From the NCBI GenBank assembly GCA_020845695.1, contig JADLFG010000073.1, positions 1-27,414 on the forward strand: a stretch of DNA of 27,414 nt. Reading direction: 5' to 3'. This document shows, one piece after another, positions 6,932-15,037 of the stretch (its first letter is position 1; each line of letters opens with the position of its first letter). Both the position numbers and the translations under genes were made by a program. The notes under the pieces are model-generated. The model saw only the letters and a program-made list of their open reading frames with translations, was not told the origin of the DNA and did no database searches. The stretch is from Thermoleophilia bacterium (lineage in GTDB: Bacteria; Actinomycetota; Thermoleophilia; Gaiellales; Gaiellaceae).

Positions 6932-6937
6932 ATGCTA
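6932..6937 (-). promoter_or_regulatory. Probable leaderless -10 element (TAGCAT)
   Basis: TAGCAT fits TANNNT and lies exactly six bases before the GTG of the DUF2090 gene, which would place transcription start on the start codon. It overlaps the end of the upstream kinase gene. Confidence 0.45.
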
Positions 6938-7705
6938 CGCGGGCGACACGGCCAGCGGGAGCAGTACGGATACCGTCGTTCCCCGTCCGGGCGTGGATGA
7001 GAGCGTCAGGCTGCCGCCGAGTTGCTCGACGATCGCCGCGGTCGTCGCCAGCCCGAGCCCGGTGCCCGCCCCCGGCGCCTTGGTCGTGAAGAACGGCTCG
7101 AGCGCGCGCTCCAGCACCTCGGGAGGCATGCCCTCGCCCGTGTCGGCCACCGTCAGCCGCGCGTAGTGCCCGAGCGGCAGGAGCGGGTCGCGCCCGGCCG
7201 GCGCGAGCCGGGCAAGCGCGGTCTCGACCACGATCGTGCCACCCGCGGGAGTCGCGTCGCGAGCGTTCAGGACGAGGTTGAGCAGCGCCTGCTCGAACTG
7301 GCCGGGATCGACCAGCACGTGCAGTGACCTGGCCGCGAGCGCCACGCGCAGCTCGAGCGCGTCGCCGACCGTCCGCCCGAGCAGCGTCTCGACCCCCCGC
7401 ACAAGCGCGTTCAGGTCGACGCGCTCGCGCTCGCGCGCGCCGCTCGCGAAGGTGAGGAGTTGCCGCGTGAGCGCGGCGGCCCGGCCGGCGGCCCGGCCGA
7501 TCTCCTCGACGTCGCGGCGCACCGCGTGGCCCGCCGGCAGCTCGCACGCGATCAGCTCGCTGTGCCCCTGAATCACGGTGAGCAGGTTGTTGCAGTCGTG
7601 GGCGATCCCGGCGGCAAGCTGGCCGACCGCTGCCAGCCGGCGCGCCCGCGCGAGCTCGTCCTCGAGGCGGGCACGCTCTTCCTCCCACGCGTTGACAATA
7701 GACAT
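6935..7705 (-). CDS. Small cytoplasmic sensor histidine kinase
   Basis: This 256-residue protein is little more than a catalytic core. A short N-terminal coiled coil (residues 8-25) leads to a phosphorylation helix, LAAVGQLAAGIAHDCNNLLTVIQGHSELI, with His36. The usual HDFNNLL motif has Cys in place of Phe. The ATPase domain follows, with N-box LLNLVLNARDATP, G1 VADTGEGMP, F-box EPFFTTK and G2 GTGLGLAT. There is no sensor domain, so the signal must come from a partner protein or through the coiled coil. ATG 7705 is chosen; a TTG at 7741 would add 12 residues. It lies 52 bases downstream of the NarL-type regulator on the same strand, and the two probably form a pair. Confidence 0.88.
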   Translation of the reverse strand: MSIVNAWEEERARLEDELARARRLAAVGQLAAGIAHDCNNLLTVIQGHSELIACELPAGHAVRRDVEEIGRAAGRAAALTRQLLTFASGARERERVDLNALVRGVETLLGRTVGDALELRVALAARSLHVLVDPGQFEQALLNLVLNARDATPAGGTIVVETALARLAPAGRDPLLPLGHYARLTVADTGEGMPPEVLERALEPFFTTKAPGAGTGLGLATTAAIVEQLGGSLTLSSTPGRGTTVSVLLPLAVSPA

Positions 7706-7757
7706 GCTAACGCAGTATGGACCACGCCGCGGCCGCGGCAAAGGGGCAGGCGCAGCT

Positions 7758-8384
7758 TCAGGCGATCAGGGACTTTCGCAGCGCTGTGGCGACAGCCTGG
7801 GTGCGGGTGTCGGCGTCGAGCCGTGCCATCGCCTTGCGCACGTGCGTGCGGACGGTCTCCGGCGAGATGAACAGGCGCTTGCCGATCTCCTCGTTCGTGA
7901 GCCCGTCGGCGAGCAGTCGCAGCACGTCGCGCTCCCGCTGCGTCAGCTTCGTCGCCTTCGCCGCCGCGTCCGAGCTCGCGAGCACGCCGGCGAGGCCGGG
8001 GTCGACGTACGTCTGCCCGGCGGCGACCATCTCGACAGCACGTACGAGGTCGGAGAGCGGCGCCTCCTTGAGCAGGAAGCCGCGCGCGCCGGCGTCGAGC
8101 GCCTCGGTCAGGAGCGCCCGCTCGCCGTAGGCCGTGTAGAGGATGACGGCTGTCGCCGGGGCGAGCCGCTGCGCCCGGCGGGCCACCTCGATCCCCGACA
8201 GGCGCGGCATACGCAGATCCAGCAGCGCAACCTGCGGCTGCCGGGTCTCGAGCTTCGCGAGCGCCTCCTCGCCGTCCCGGGCGCGGCCGACGATCTCGAA
8301 CCCGCCCTCCTGGAGGACGTCGCAAACCGCCTCGATCATCGCGGGATGATCGTCGGCGACGAGGCAGGTGATCGGCTCGGTCAT
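7758..8384 (-). CDS. NarL/LuxR-family response regulator
   Basis: Residues 5-118 are a receiver with acidic residues D11/D12 (VADDHPA), phospho-acceptor Asp56 (ALLDLRMPRLSG), Thr84 (ILYTAYG) and Lys106 (FLLKEAPL). Residues 145-205 are a LuxR-type helix-turn-helix (LTQRERDVLRLLADGLTNEEIGKRL, then SPETVRTHVRKAMARL). The protein should dimerise and bind DNA when phosphorylated. It is followed by the small kinase on the same strand, its most likely partner, and preceded by a hybrid kinase ending 87 bases upstream. The recognition helix (PETVRTHVRKA) is typical. I see no strong ribosome binding site before the ATG. Confidence 0.92.
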   Translation of the reverse strand: MTEPITCLVADDHPAMIEAVCDVLQEGGFEIVGRARDGEEALAKLETRQPQVALLDLRMPRLSGIEVARRAQRLAPATAVILYTAYGERALLTEALDAGARGFLLKEAPLSDLVRAVEMVAAGQTYVDPGLAGVLASSDAAAKATKLTQRERDVLRLLADGLTNEEIGKRLFISPETVRTHVRKAMARLDADTRTQAVATALRKSLIA

Positions 8385-8471
8385 CCGTACGGCGGCGGTC
8401 CAGCCCCGAAGGCGGGCGAGACCCGTATCTTGACCGCGCCGCCGGACGCTCGCAAACCAGGGGTCGGGACC

Positions 8472-10343
8472 CTACGCGGCTTCGCCGCCCAGCACTTCCG
8501 CCACGCGCGCGAGCAGCGCCGCGCGGGTGAACGGCTTCGCGAGCACCGGGAAGCCGCGCGGGGCACCGGATCCCGGCTCGATCTCGTCACCCGCGTAACC
8601 GGACACTCCGAGCACGCGCAGGCCCGGCTGTGACGCGACCATCCGCGCGGCGAGCTCGACACCCGGCACCCCCGGCAGAACGAGGTCGGTCAGGAGCAGG
8701 TCGATCGCTCCGGGCCGGGCGCCCGCCAGGGCGAGCGCCTCGCCGGCGTCGGCGGCGGCGAGCACCTCGTAGCCGCCGCCGGCGAGGATCCGCTCGGTCA
8801 GCGCGCGGACGGACTCCTCGTCTTCGACCAGGAGGATCGTCCCGCCCCCGTTACGACCGGCCGCGGCGGCCTGCGCCGCGGGAGCGCCGGCCGGCGCGTC
8901 CGGCAGCGCCGGCAGCGAGACCGTCACCCGCGTCCCCGCACCCGGCTCCGAGTCCAGCTCGACCGTGCCGCCCGCGCGCTCGACTATGCCCCAGACCGTC
9001 GCCAGGCCCAGCCCGGTGCCGTGCCCCCGCTCCTTCGTCGTGAAGAACGGCTCGAACGCCCGGGAGCGGACGTCCTCGCTCATCCCGCTACCCGTGTCGA
9101 CGACGTCGATCGCGACGGTCCCCTCGCTCCGCTCCGAGACCGAGATCGCGAGCCGACCGCCTCCCGGCATCGCGTCCCGCGCGTTCGTCGCCAGGTTGAG
9201 GACGACCTGCTCGAGCTCGTCGGAAACGGCGAGCACGGCAGGCAGGGGCGCGCCGCGATCGAGGTGCAGCTCGATCGCCTCCCCGAGCACCCCGCGCAGC
9301 AGGGGCTCGAAGCGCTCGAGCAGGTCGCCGACGTCGACCGCCCCCGCCTCGACATGCTCCCGGCGGCTGAAGGCGAGCAGACGCCGAGTCAGCTCCGCGC
9401 CGCGCCGCGCCGCCCTGGCGATCTCGTCGACCTCGTTGCGGCGAGAATCGCCGCCGTCGAGCGACCCGTGCAACAGCTCCGCGTACCCCTGGATCGCGGT
9501 CAGCAGGTTGTTGAAGTCGTGGGCGACACCGGCCGCGAGCTGCCCGACGGCCTGCATCTTCTGCACCTGCGCGAGCTGCTCCTCGAGCAGCGCCAGCGCC
9601 TCCGCCTCGGCTCGCTCCCGCGTGACGTCGCGGTTGACGGTGACGTAGCCGAGCAGCCGGCCTTCCCGGTCGCGGACGGCCCTGGCCGTCGACTGGATCC
9701 GCACCCGGCCGCCGTCCCTCGTGCGCTGGGCGACCTCGCCGTGCCAGCGGCCTGTCTCGGCGAGCCGCCGCCGCGTCTCGTCGGCGCCCGCACCCTCGGG
9801 CTCCGTTTGCAGCACGTCCTCGGCCGGGCGGCCGAGCACCTCGTGAGCCGGCCACCCGTACAGCCGCTCCGCGGCTCGATTCCACGCGGTGAGCGTGAAC
9901 TCGCGATCGCTCGCGATCACCGCGTCCGACACGCTCGCGAGCAGGAACGCCTGGTAGCCGAGCTCCGACTCCACCCGCTTGCGGGCGGTCAGGTCGGCGA
10001 GCACGGAGATCGACCCGACCACCTCGCCGGCCAGGTCGCGCAGCGGCGCCGCCGAGAGGCTGACGTCGAGCTGGCTTCCGTCGCGCCGCTGCCAGCGCAC
10101 CTTGAGGTCGTGCAGCTCCTCCCCGCGGGCGACGCGACGGAGCAGGTCGTGGAGCTCGCCCAGCCGGTCCTCGGGCACGGACGGGACGAAGCGACCGACC
10201 ACCTCCTCCTCGCTCCAGCCGAACAGCCGCTCGGCCGCGGGCGTCCAGAGGCTGACCCACCCCTCGCGGTCGAGCCCGACGGTCGCGAGCGGCAACGCGC
10301 GCAGCACGGCCCGCAGCGTCTCGACCGTGTCGCGCCGGAGCAC
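8472..10343 (-). CDS. Hybrid sensor histidine kinase (PAS-PAS-HisKA-HATPase-REC)
   Basis: The 623-residue protein has PAS/PAC domains at about 8-125 and 132-245 and a short coiled segment 246-264. A HisKA helix follows with His275 (LAAGVAHDFNNLLTAIQGYAEL), then an ATPase domain (VLNLATNARDAMP, VDTGSGMS, EPFFTTK, GTGLGLATV). After an Ala/Gly-rich linker (480-501) comes a C-terminal receiver with DEE after strand 1, phospho-acceptor Asp553 (LLTDLVLPGVPG) and Lys603 (LAKPF). It lacks membrane segments. In this family the receiver often down-tunes the kinase or relays phosphate to another protein; no histidine phosphotransfer protein is nearby. The GTG start has TAGGTT six bases upstream. The PAS domains resemble PAS3 of the large kinase, suggesting related inputs. 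Confidence 0.93.
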   Translation of the reverse strand: MLRRDTVETLRAVLRALPLATVGLDREGWVSLWTPAAERLFGWSEEEVVGRFVPSVPEDRLGELHDLLRRVARGEELHDLKVRWQRRDGSQLDVSLSAAPLRDLAGEVVGSISVLADLTARKRVESELGYQAFLLASVSDAVIASDREFTLTAWNRAAERLYGWPAHEVLGRPAEDVLQTEPEGAGADETRRRLAETGRWHGEVAQRTRDGGRVRIQSTARAVRDREGRLLGYVTVNRDVTRERAEAEALALLEEQLAQVQKMQAVGQLAAGVAHDFNNLLTAIQGYAELLHGSLDGGDSRRNEVDEIARAARRGAELTRRLLAFSRREHVEAGAVDVGDLLERFEPLLRGVLGEAIELHLDRGAPLPAVLAVSDELEQVVLNLATNARDAMPGGGRLAISVSERSEGTVAIDVVDTGSGMSEDVRSRAFEPFFTTKERGHGTGLGLATVWGIVERAGGTVELDSEPGAGTRVTVSLPALPDAPAGAPAAQAAAAGRNGGGTILLVEDEESVRALTERILAGGGYEVLAAADAGEALALAGARPGAIDLLLTDLVLPGVPGVELAARMVASQPGLRVLGVSGYAGDEIEPGSGAPRGFPVLAKPFTRAALLARVAEVLGGEAA

Positions 10344-10349
10344 GTACGA

Positions 10350-10355
10350 AACCTA
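10350..10355 (-). promoter_or_regulatory. Probable leaderless -10 element (TAGGTT)
   Basis: TAGGTT fits TANNNT and lies exactly six bases before the hybrid-kinase GTG, within the 46-base gap after argS. No -35 at normal spacing is obvious. Confidence 0.4.
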
Positions 10356-10389
10356 GCAAGCGCCCCGACGGTCAGCCGGCTGCGCCCCG

Positions 10390-11931
10390 CTACATCCGCT
10401 CGGGGGCGTCGACGCCGACCAGGTCGAGGCAGCGGGCGATCGAGTCCCGCGTGGCGGCACACAGGCCGAGGCGGAACGGCTCCGTCTCGCCGCTGCCGAG
10501 CACGCGATGGTGGTGGTAGAAGCGATGGAAGTCGTCCGCGAGGCGAACCGCGTAGACCGGGATCGCGTGCGGCGCGCGCCGCACGGTCGCCTCGGCTACG
10601 ACGGCCGGCAGCTCGGTCAGACGCTTGACAAGCTCGCGCTCCTCGCCGGCCAGCCCCCGCGGCGGCACGGCCGCGGGCCGGGCACCGCCGGCGTTGCGCA
10701 GGATCCCGCAGATGCGGGCGTGTGCGTACTGGACGTAGTAGACCTGGTTCTTCTCGCTCTTCTCGCGAGCCAGGTCGACGTCGATCTCGACGGTCTGCTC
10801 GTGGCCGCGCATGACGAGGTACCAGCGTGCGGCGTCGACGCCGATCTCGTCGATCAGCTCGTCCAGGAAGACGACGTCACCGCGGCGCTTCGACGCCTTG
10901 CGCGCCTCGCCACCTTCCTTCAGGTGGACGAGCTGGTAGATCAGAACCTCAACCCGGTCGGGGTCGTACCCGTACGCGGCGGCGAGCGCCTTCAGCCGCG
11001 CCACGTAGCCGTGGTGGTCGGCGCCGAGCACGTAGATCAGCCGCTCGAAGCCGCGCGCGAGCTTGGAGCGCATGTACGCGGCGTCCGCGGCGAAGTAGGT
11101 CGGCCGCCCGTCCGAGCGGATCACCACCCGGTCCTTGTCGTCCCCCCACGCCGTCGTGCGCAGCCAGCGGGCCCCGTCCCCCTCGTACAGGTCGAGCTCG
11201 GCGAGCGCGGCGTCGAGGTCGCGCTCGACCTCGCTCTGGAACGCCCACCGGTCGACGTGGACGCGAAAGCGCTCGAGCGTGTCGCGGATCGCCTGCACCA
11301 TGCGCTCGACCGGGTCGCCGCCGCGGGCCCCGATCGCCGCGACGTAGTCGCCGAGGTAGCCTCCCGCCGGCGGCTCTTCCCCGCGCGCCCGGGCCGCGAC
11401 CGACTCCCGGAACAGGTCGATCTGGGTGCCGAGATCGTTGACGTAGTACTCGCGCTCGACCTCGTGCCCGGCGAGCTCGAGCAGGCGCGCGACCGAGTCG
11501 CCGTAGGCGGCGTTCCTGGCGGACGCGACGGTGAGCGGCCCGGTCGGGTTCGCGGACACGAGCTCGACCTGGACGCGCTCCGGCGACGCGGCCGATCCGG
11601 CCGCATAGCTGCCCCCGGCGGCGAGCAGCTCGCCCAGCGCCTCGCCGTACCAGCTCGCGGCGACGCGCAGGTTGAGGAAGCCGGGGCCGGCGACCGACAC
11701 GTCGTCGACGAGCGGGCCGAAGTCGGCGCGCTCCGCGAGCTCCCGGGCGACGTCACGCGGCGCGCGGCGAAGCTGCGGGGCCAGACGCAGGGCGACCGTG
11801 GTCGCGAAGTCCCCGTGAGCGGGGTCGGCGGGCCGTTCGAGCTCCACCTCGACCGCGCCGTCGCCGGCGACCGCGCGGGCAGCGGCCTCGAGCGGCTCGG
11901 CGAGCCGGCGCAAAGCGGCGGGACCGGGCAC
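10390..11931 (-). CDS. argS: Arginyl-tRNA synthetase with altered HIGH motif
   Basis: The 513-residue product charges tRNA-Arg. An N-terminal additional domain contains DFATTVALRLAP and the GFLNLRV strand. The Rossmann fold starts with VELVSANPTGPL, followed by YYVNDLGTQ, YVLGADHHGY (304-309) and the KMSKS-type loop KASKRRGD at 345-352. The C-terminal anticodon-binding helices include YYVQYAHARI and DDFHRFYHHHRVL. Where class I enzymes have HIGH (HVGH or HIGG in close relatives), residues 134-137 read TVAS, so both histidines are missing; the DNA here is unambiguous. Domain order and all other motifs are normal, so the enzyme is probably active. It begins two bases after the potassium-channel stop and is likely transcribed with it. 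The length is slightly short for the family (about 550). Confidence 0.95.
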   Translation of the reverse strand: MPGPAALRRLAEPLEAAARAVAGDGAVEVELERPADPAHGDFATTVALRLAPQLRRAPRDVARELAERADFGPLVDDVSVAGPGFLNLRVAASWYGEALGELLAAGGSYAAGSAASPERVQVELVSANPTGPLTVASARNAAYGDSVARLLELAGHEVEREYYVNDLGTQIDLFRESVAARARGEEPPAGGYLGDYVAAIGARGGDPVERMVQAIRDTLERFRVHVDRWAFQSEVERDLDAALAELDLYEGDGARWLRTTAWGDDKDRVVIRSDGRPTYFAADAAYMRSKLARGFERLIYVLGADHHGYVARLKALAAAYGYDPDRVEVLIYQLVHLKEGGEARKASKRRGDVVFLDELIDEIGVDAARWYLVMRGHEQTVEIDVDLAREKSEKNQVYYVQYAHARICGILRNAGGARPAAVPPRGLAGEERELVKRLTELPAVVAEATVRRAPHAIPVYAVRLADDFHRFYHHHRVLGSGETEPFRLGLCAATRDSIARCLDLVGVDAPERM

Positions 11932-11933
11932 GG

Positions 11934-12968
11934 CTACGCGGCCGCCTCGCGGGCCGAGAACAGCTCCCCGAGCGCCCTGACCGCGTCGGGCGCGCCGACG
12001 CCGATCAGGATGTCCCCCTCCTCAAGCCGCAGGTCCGGATCGGGGCGCGTGTCGAATTCGCGCCCCCCGCGGCGGTGGGCGATCACGGTGGCGCCGGTCT
12101 GCTCGCGGAGCCGGAGCTCGCGCAGCGACGCGCCGACCCGGCCGGACGCCGCGGTCACCTCGATCTGCTCGAGCCTGATCTCGGGGCCGCCGGCGCCGCT
12201 CGCGATCACGTCGAGGAACGCGGAGACCTGCGGTCTCAGGACGAGGGTTGCCAGCTCGCGGCCCGCGATCGCGTACGGAGTCACCACCCGGTCGGCCCCG
12301 CCCCGGCGCAGCTTCGTCGCCGCGTCCTCGCTCGAGGCCCGGGCAACGATCAGGAGCTGGCCCGACAGCTCCCGGGCGGAGAGGACGATGTAGAGGTTCT
12401 CGGCGTCCGTGTCCACGCAGGCTGCAAGCCCGCGCGCGCGCTCGATGCCGGCGCTGCGCAGCACGGCGTCGTCGGTCGCGCTCGCCTCGATCACGCGATC
12501 GCCGCGCTCGCGGGCGGCGGCGGCCGCGGCCGGTCTCTTGTCGATGACCACGAACGGGGCACCCGCGCGCCGGAACTCGTCCGCGACGCGGCGGCCGACG
12601 CGGCCGTAGCCGCAGATCAGGTAGTGCCCCTCGAGCTTGTCCACGCTGCGTCGCTCCCGCCTTCCCTGCCACCTGCCGCTCACGACCCCGCTGACGATGA
12701 GCTGCACGACGAGGCCGACGACGTAGAGGAAGAGTGCCACACCGGCGAAGATCAGGAAGACGGAGAAGGCCTTGGCCGCGGCCGTGGTGGGGGTCGTGTC
12801 GAGACCGACGGTGGAGATCAGCACGACCGTGCGGTAGAGCGCGTCGACGAAGCCGTCGCCGAGAATCAGCATGAAGCCCGCGACCCCGGCCGCCTGGATC
12901 ACGAGCAGCGCGGAGCCGACGTAGACGAGGTGGCGAACGCTCACGGTGCCGCGGAGCACGGCGCTCAT
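11934..12968 (-). CDS. Two-helix potassium channel with TrkA-N/RCK domains
   Basis: The 344-residue protein has a first transmembrane helix at about 14-37, a pore loop (42-60), a second helix (67-93), a RCK/TrkA-N Rossmann domain from 114 (GHYLICGYGRVGRRVADEF, then VVIDKRP) and a C-terminal TrkA-C domain (about 260-340, ending EEGDILIGVG). This is the layout of MthK-type K+ channels gated by ligands of the cytoplasmic RCK ring. The selectivity filter reads STVGLDTTP rather than TVGYGD, so ion selectivity may differ. ATG 12966-12968 begins just inside the end of the M48 protease frame, suggesting translational coupling. argS follows two bases after the stop. Confidence 0.88.
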   Translation of the reverse strand: MSAVLRGTVSVRHLVYVGSALLVIQAAGVAGFMLILGDGFVDALYRTVVLISTVGLDTTPTTAAAKAFSVFLIFAGVALFLYVVGLVVQLIVSGVVSGRWQGRRERRSVDKLEGHYLICGYGRVGRRVADEFRRAGAPFVVIDKRPAAAAAARERGDRVIEASATDDAVLRSAGIERARGLAACVDTDAENLYIVLSARELSGQLLIVARASSEDAATKLRRGGADRVVTPYAIAGRELATLVLRPQVSAFLDVIASGAGGPEIRLEQIEVTAASGRVGASLRELRLREQTGATVIAHRRGGREFDTRPDPDLRLEEGDILIGVGAPDAVRALGELFSAREAAA

Positions 12969-12969
12969 C

Positions 12970-14232
12970 GTAGCCCCCGCCGCCCGCCCCCCAACCGCTC
13001 GCGAACGCGCGCGCCATGCCGGCCCGCTCGAGCACCGTTGGGTGCGTTCCGAGCAGGATGCGGGCCCAGCCCGGCGGCGTCGGGTCGGCGAGGCCGGTGA
13101 GCGCGAAGCGCCGGGCGAGGGAGACGGCGGCCTCGGGGTCGCGGGTCGCGGTGAGCGCGAGCCAGTCCGCCTCGGCCTCGTAGCGGCGCGAGACCGCGCT
13201 CTGGACGGGCAGGGTGGCGAGGAAGCACAGGTACGCGAGCAGCAGGGCGAGCGGCACGAGCGCCGGGTCGCGCAGGCCGCCGTAACGCTCGGCGACGAGG
13301 GCGATCGCGGCGAGCGCGGGGATCGCCAGCAGCGCGAACCAGGCGACGGCCTTCCAGACGTGGGCGCGGGCGACGTGGGCCAGCTCGTGAGCGGCCACCG
13401 CCAGGATCTCGTCGCGCTCGAAGCGCCCGTCGAGCAGCGTGTCATGGAGGACGACCGTCCGCGACGGCCCGATCCCGATCACCCGCGCGTTCCCTGCCGT
13501 CGTGCGGCGGCTTGCGTCGGCGACCTCGACCTCCCCCACCTCCACCCCGAGCCGGCGGCCGAGCTCCTCCACCTCGCCCGCCAGCGTGCGATCGGCCAGC
13601 GGGCCGAGCCGGTGGAAGAGCGGCTCGATCACCACCGGCTGGGCCAGGGCGACGCAGAGCCCGAGCACCGCGGTCGCAACGGCCCCGGCGATCCACCAGC
13701 GCCTCCCGAGCCGGCCAGCGAGCCAGACGCTCCCGCCGGCGAGGAGGGCCACAGCGACCGCGAGGAGAGCAAGCGAGACCGCCTCGTCTCGGAGCCAGCC
13801 GGCAATCGCCTGCTCGGAGAGGCCGTAGCGGCGCCGCCACCAGAGCGCGGCGCCGGCGGCCGGGAGCGTCACGAGCCACACGCACGCGGCGACCCCGGCC
13901 CCGAGCAGCGCGCCCGCCCGCGCGGGGCCGCGAGTGACCCGGGCCGTGCGGCGGGCGAGCGGGCGGGCCCGCCACGCGAGCAGCGAGAGCGCGGCGAGCT
14001 CGAGCACCGCCGACGCGAACCAGAGCCAGCGCGCGACGCCGCGGTACGTCTCGATCCCCTCGAGCGCGGCCGGCGACAGCAGGGAGGCAGGATCGACCGC
14101 GGGCGGCTCGAGGTCGGGAACGCGCGTCCGCAAGAGCAGCCAGGCCGCCGCCGCCCAGGTCGCCCCGAGCAGGCCGAGAGCAGCTAGCGTTGCCGCCCGC
14201 CGGTGCGGATCGCGGTCATCTCCGACATCCAT
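12970..14232 (-). CDS. M48 family membrane metallopeptidase, no own stop codon found
   Basis: The recognisable protein is 421 residues: an N-terminal helix (14-34), helices near 69-86, 105-128, 151-171 and 179-199, then a peptidase domain with zinc motif HELAH at 282-286, two further helices (296-313, 325-342) and the third-ligand region SRRYEAEADWLAL (349-360). It ends with the conserved GTHPTVLERAGMA. This is the Ste24/HtpX-like plan for a membrane protease that cuts CAAX-type or misfolded membrane proteins. ATG 14232 has GGAGG five bases before it. At the C-terminus the frame does not stop but runs on, Arg-rich, through the channel gene to a stop at 12022-12024. One extra G in the G runs at 12975-12990 would give a TGA overlapping the channel ATG, so an indel is likely. 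Confidence 0.82.
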
Positions 14233-15006
14233 GCGAACCTCCACGCGCTTGAGGCCGTCCTCGCGGCGGTCGGGCGCGAGCACGTGGACGCCCTCTGGTG
14301 CCTCGGCGACGTCGTCGGCTATGGGCCCCACCCTAGCCGCTGTTGCGCGCGGGTCGCCGCCCACGCCGACGTGGTGCTCGCCGGGAACCACGACCTCGGC
14401 GTCGCCGGTCTCCTCGATGTCGGCGCCTTCTCGCCGGAGGCCGCGATCGCTGCCCGCTGGACCGCCGCGACGCTCGACCAGGACGCGCTTCGGTGGCTCT
14501 CGTCGCTCGAGCCGGAGGCGGAGACGCCGCCGGCGCACCTCTGTCACGCGAGCCCGCGCGACCCGATCTGGGAGTACGTACTCGCCCCGGCGACCGTCGC
14601 GGCCGCGCTCGCCGCGGCGACGCGCCCGCTCCTGCTCGTCGGCCACAGCCACGCGGCCCTGGCCTTCGAGCTCGGTCTTCAGCCCCGGGACGCGCCCGGA
14701 GCCTGGGCCGTGTCCGGCGGGCCGGCGGCACACGACGCCCCGACGGTGGTCGAGCCGCTCCGGGGAGGCCTGGCGCCCGCAGGAACGGAGATATCACTCG
14801 CGGACGGGCCGCGCCGACTCCTCAACCCGGGTTCGGTCGGCCAGCCCCGCGACGGCGACCCGCGGGCCGCCTGGCTGCTCCTCGACCTCGGCGAACGCAG
14901 CGCCTGCTTCCGCCGCGAGTCCTACGACATCGCGCGCACCCAGGCGGACATCGCGACCGCCGGGCTGCCCGCCAGCCTGGCCGACCGCCTGGCGCACGGC
15001 CTCTGA
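14203..15006 (+). CDS. Calcineurin-like metallophosphoesterase (YfcE/MJ0936 type)
   Basis: The 267 residues carry the full metal-binding set: DIH at 8-10 (RIAVISDIHANLHAL), GDVVGYGP, GNHD, the histidine in LCHASP, GHSHAAL, and a final LNPGSVGQPR. These motifs define the YfcE/MJ0936-like family of phosphodiesterases with a two-metal site; the natural substrate is usually unknown. The GDVVGYGPHP version is common in proteins linked to diadenosine or cyclic phosphodiester hydrolysis, but nothing here fixes the substrate. The GTG start at 14203 is set by the first strand, which begins at residue 2. Its first 30 bases overlap, head to head, the start of the M48 protease gene. TAGCGT lies 12 bases upstream. 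The palindrome cluster follows 31 bases after its stop. Confidence 0.88.
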   Translation: MRIAVISDIHANLHALEAVLAAVGREHVDALWCLGDVVGYGPHPSRCCARVAAHADVVLAGNHDLGVAGLLDVGAFSPEAAIAARWTAATLDQDALRWLSSLEPEAETPPAHLCHASPRDPIWEYVLAPATVAAALAAATRPLLLVGHSHAALAFELGLQPRDAPGAWAVSGGPAAHDAPTVVEPLRGGLAPAGTEISLADGPRRLLNPGSVGQPRDGDPRAAWLLLDLGERSACFRRESYDIARTQADIATAGLPASLADRLAHGL

Positions 15007-15037
15007 CCGCGCCGACCCGATGGTTGAGAACTGATGT

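Noticed and set aside
10507..12393. A 628-residue plus-strand open frame
   Set aside because: It is antisense to argS and the potassium channel, both of which have clear catalytic or structural motifs.
12022..12969. A 316-residue C-terminal extension of the M48 protease
   Set aside because: The residues are Arg-rich and follow the codon pattern of the channel gene in another frame; I treat it as read-through after an indel rather than real protein.
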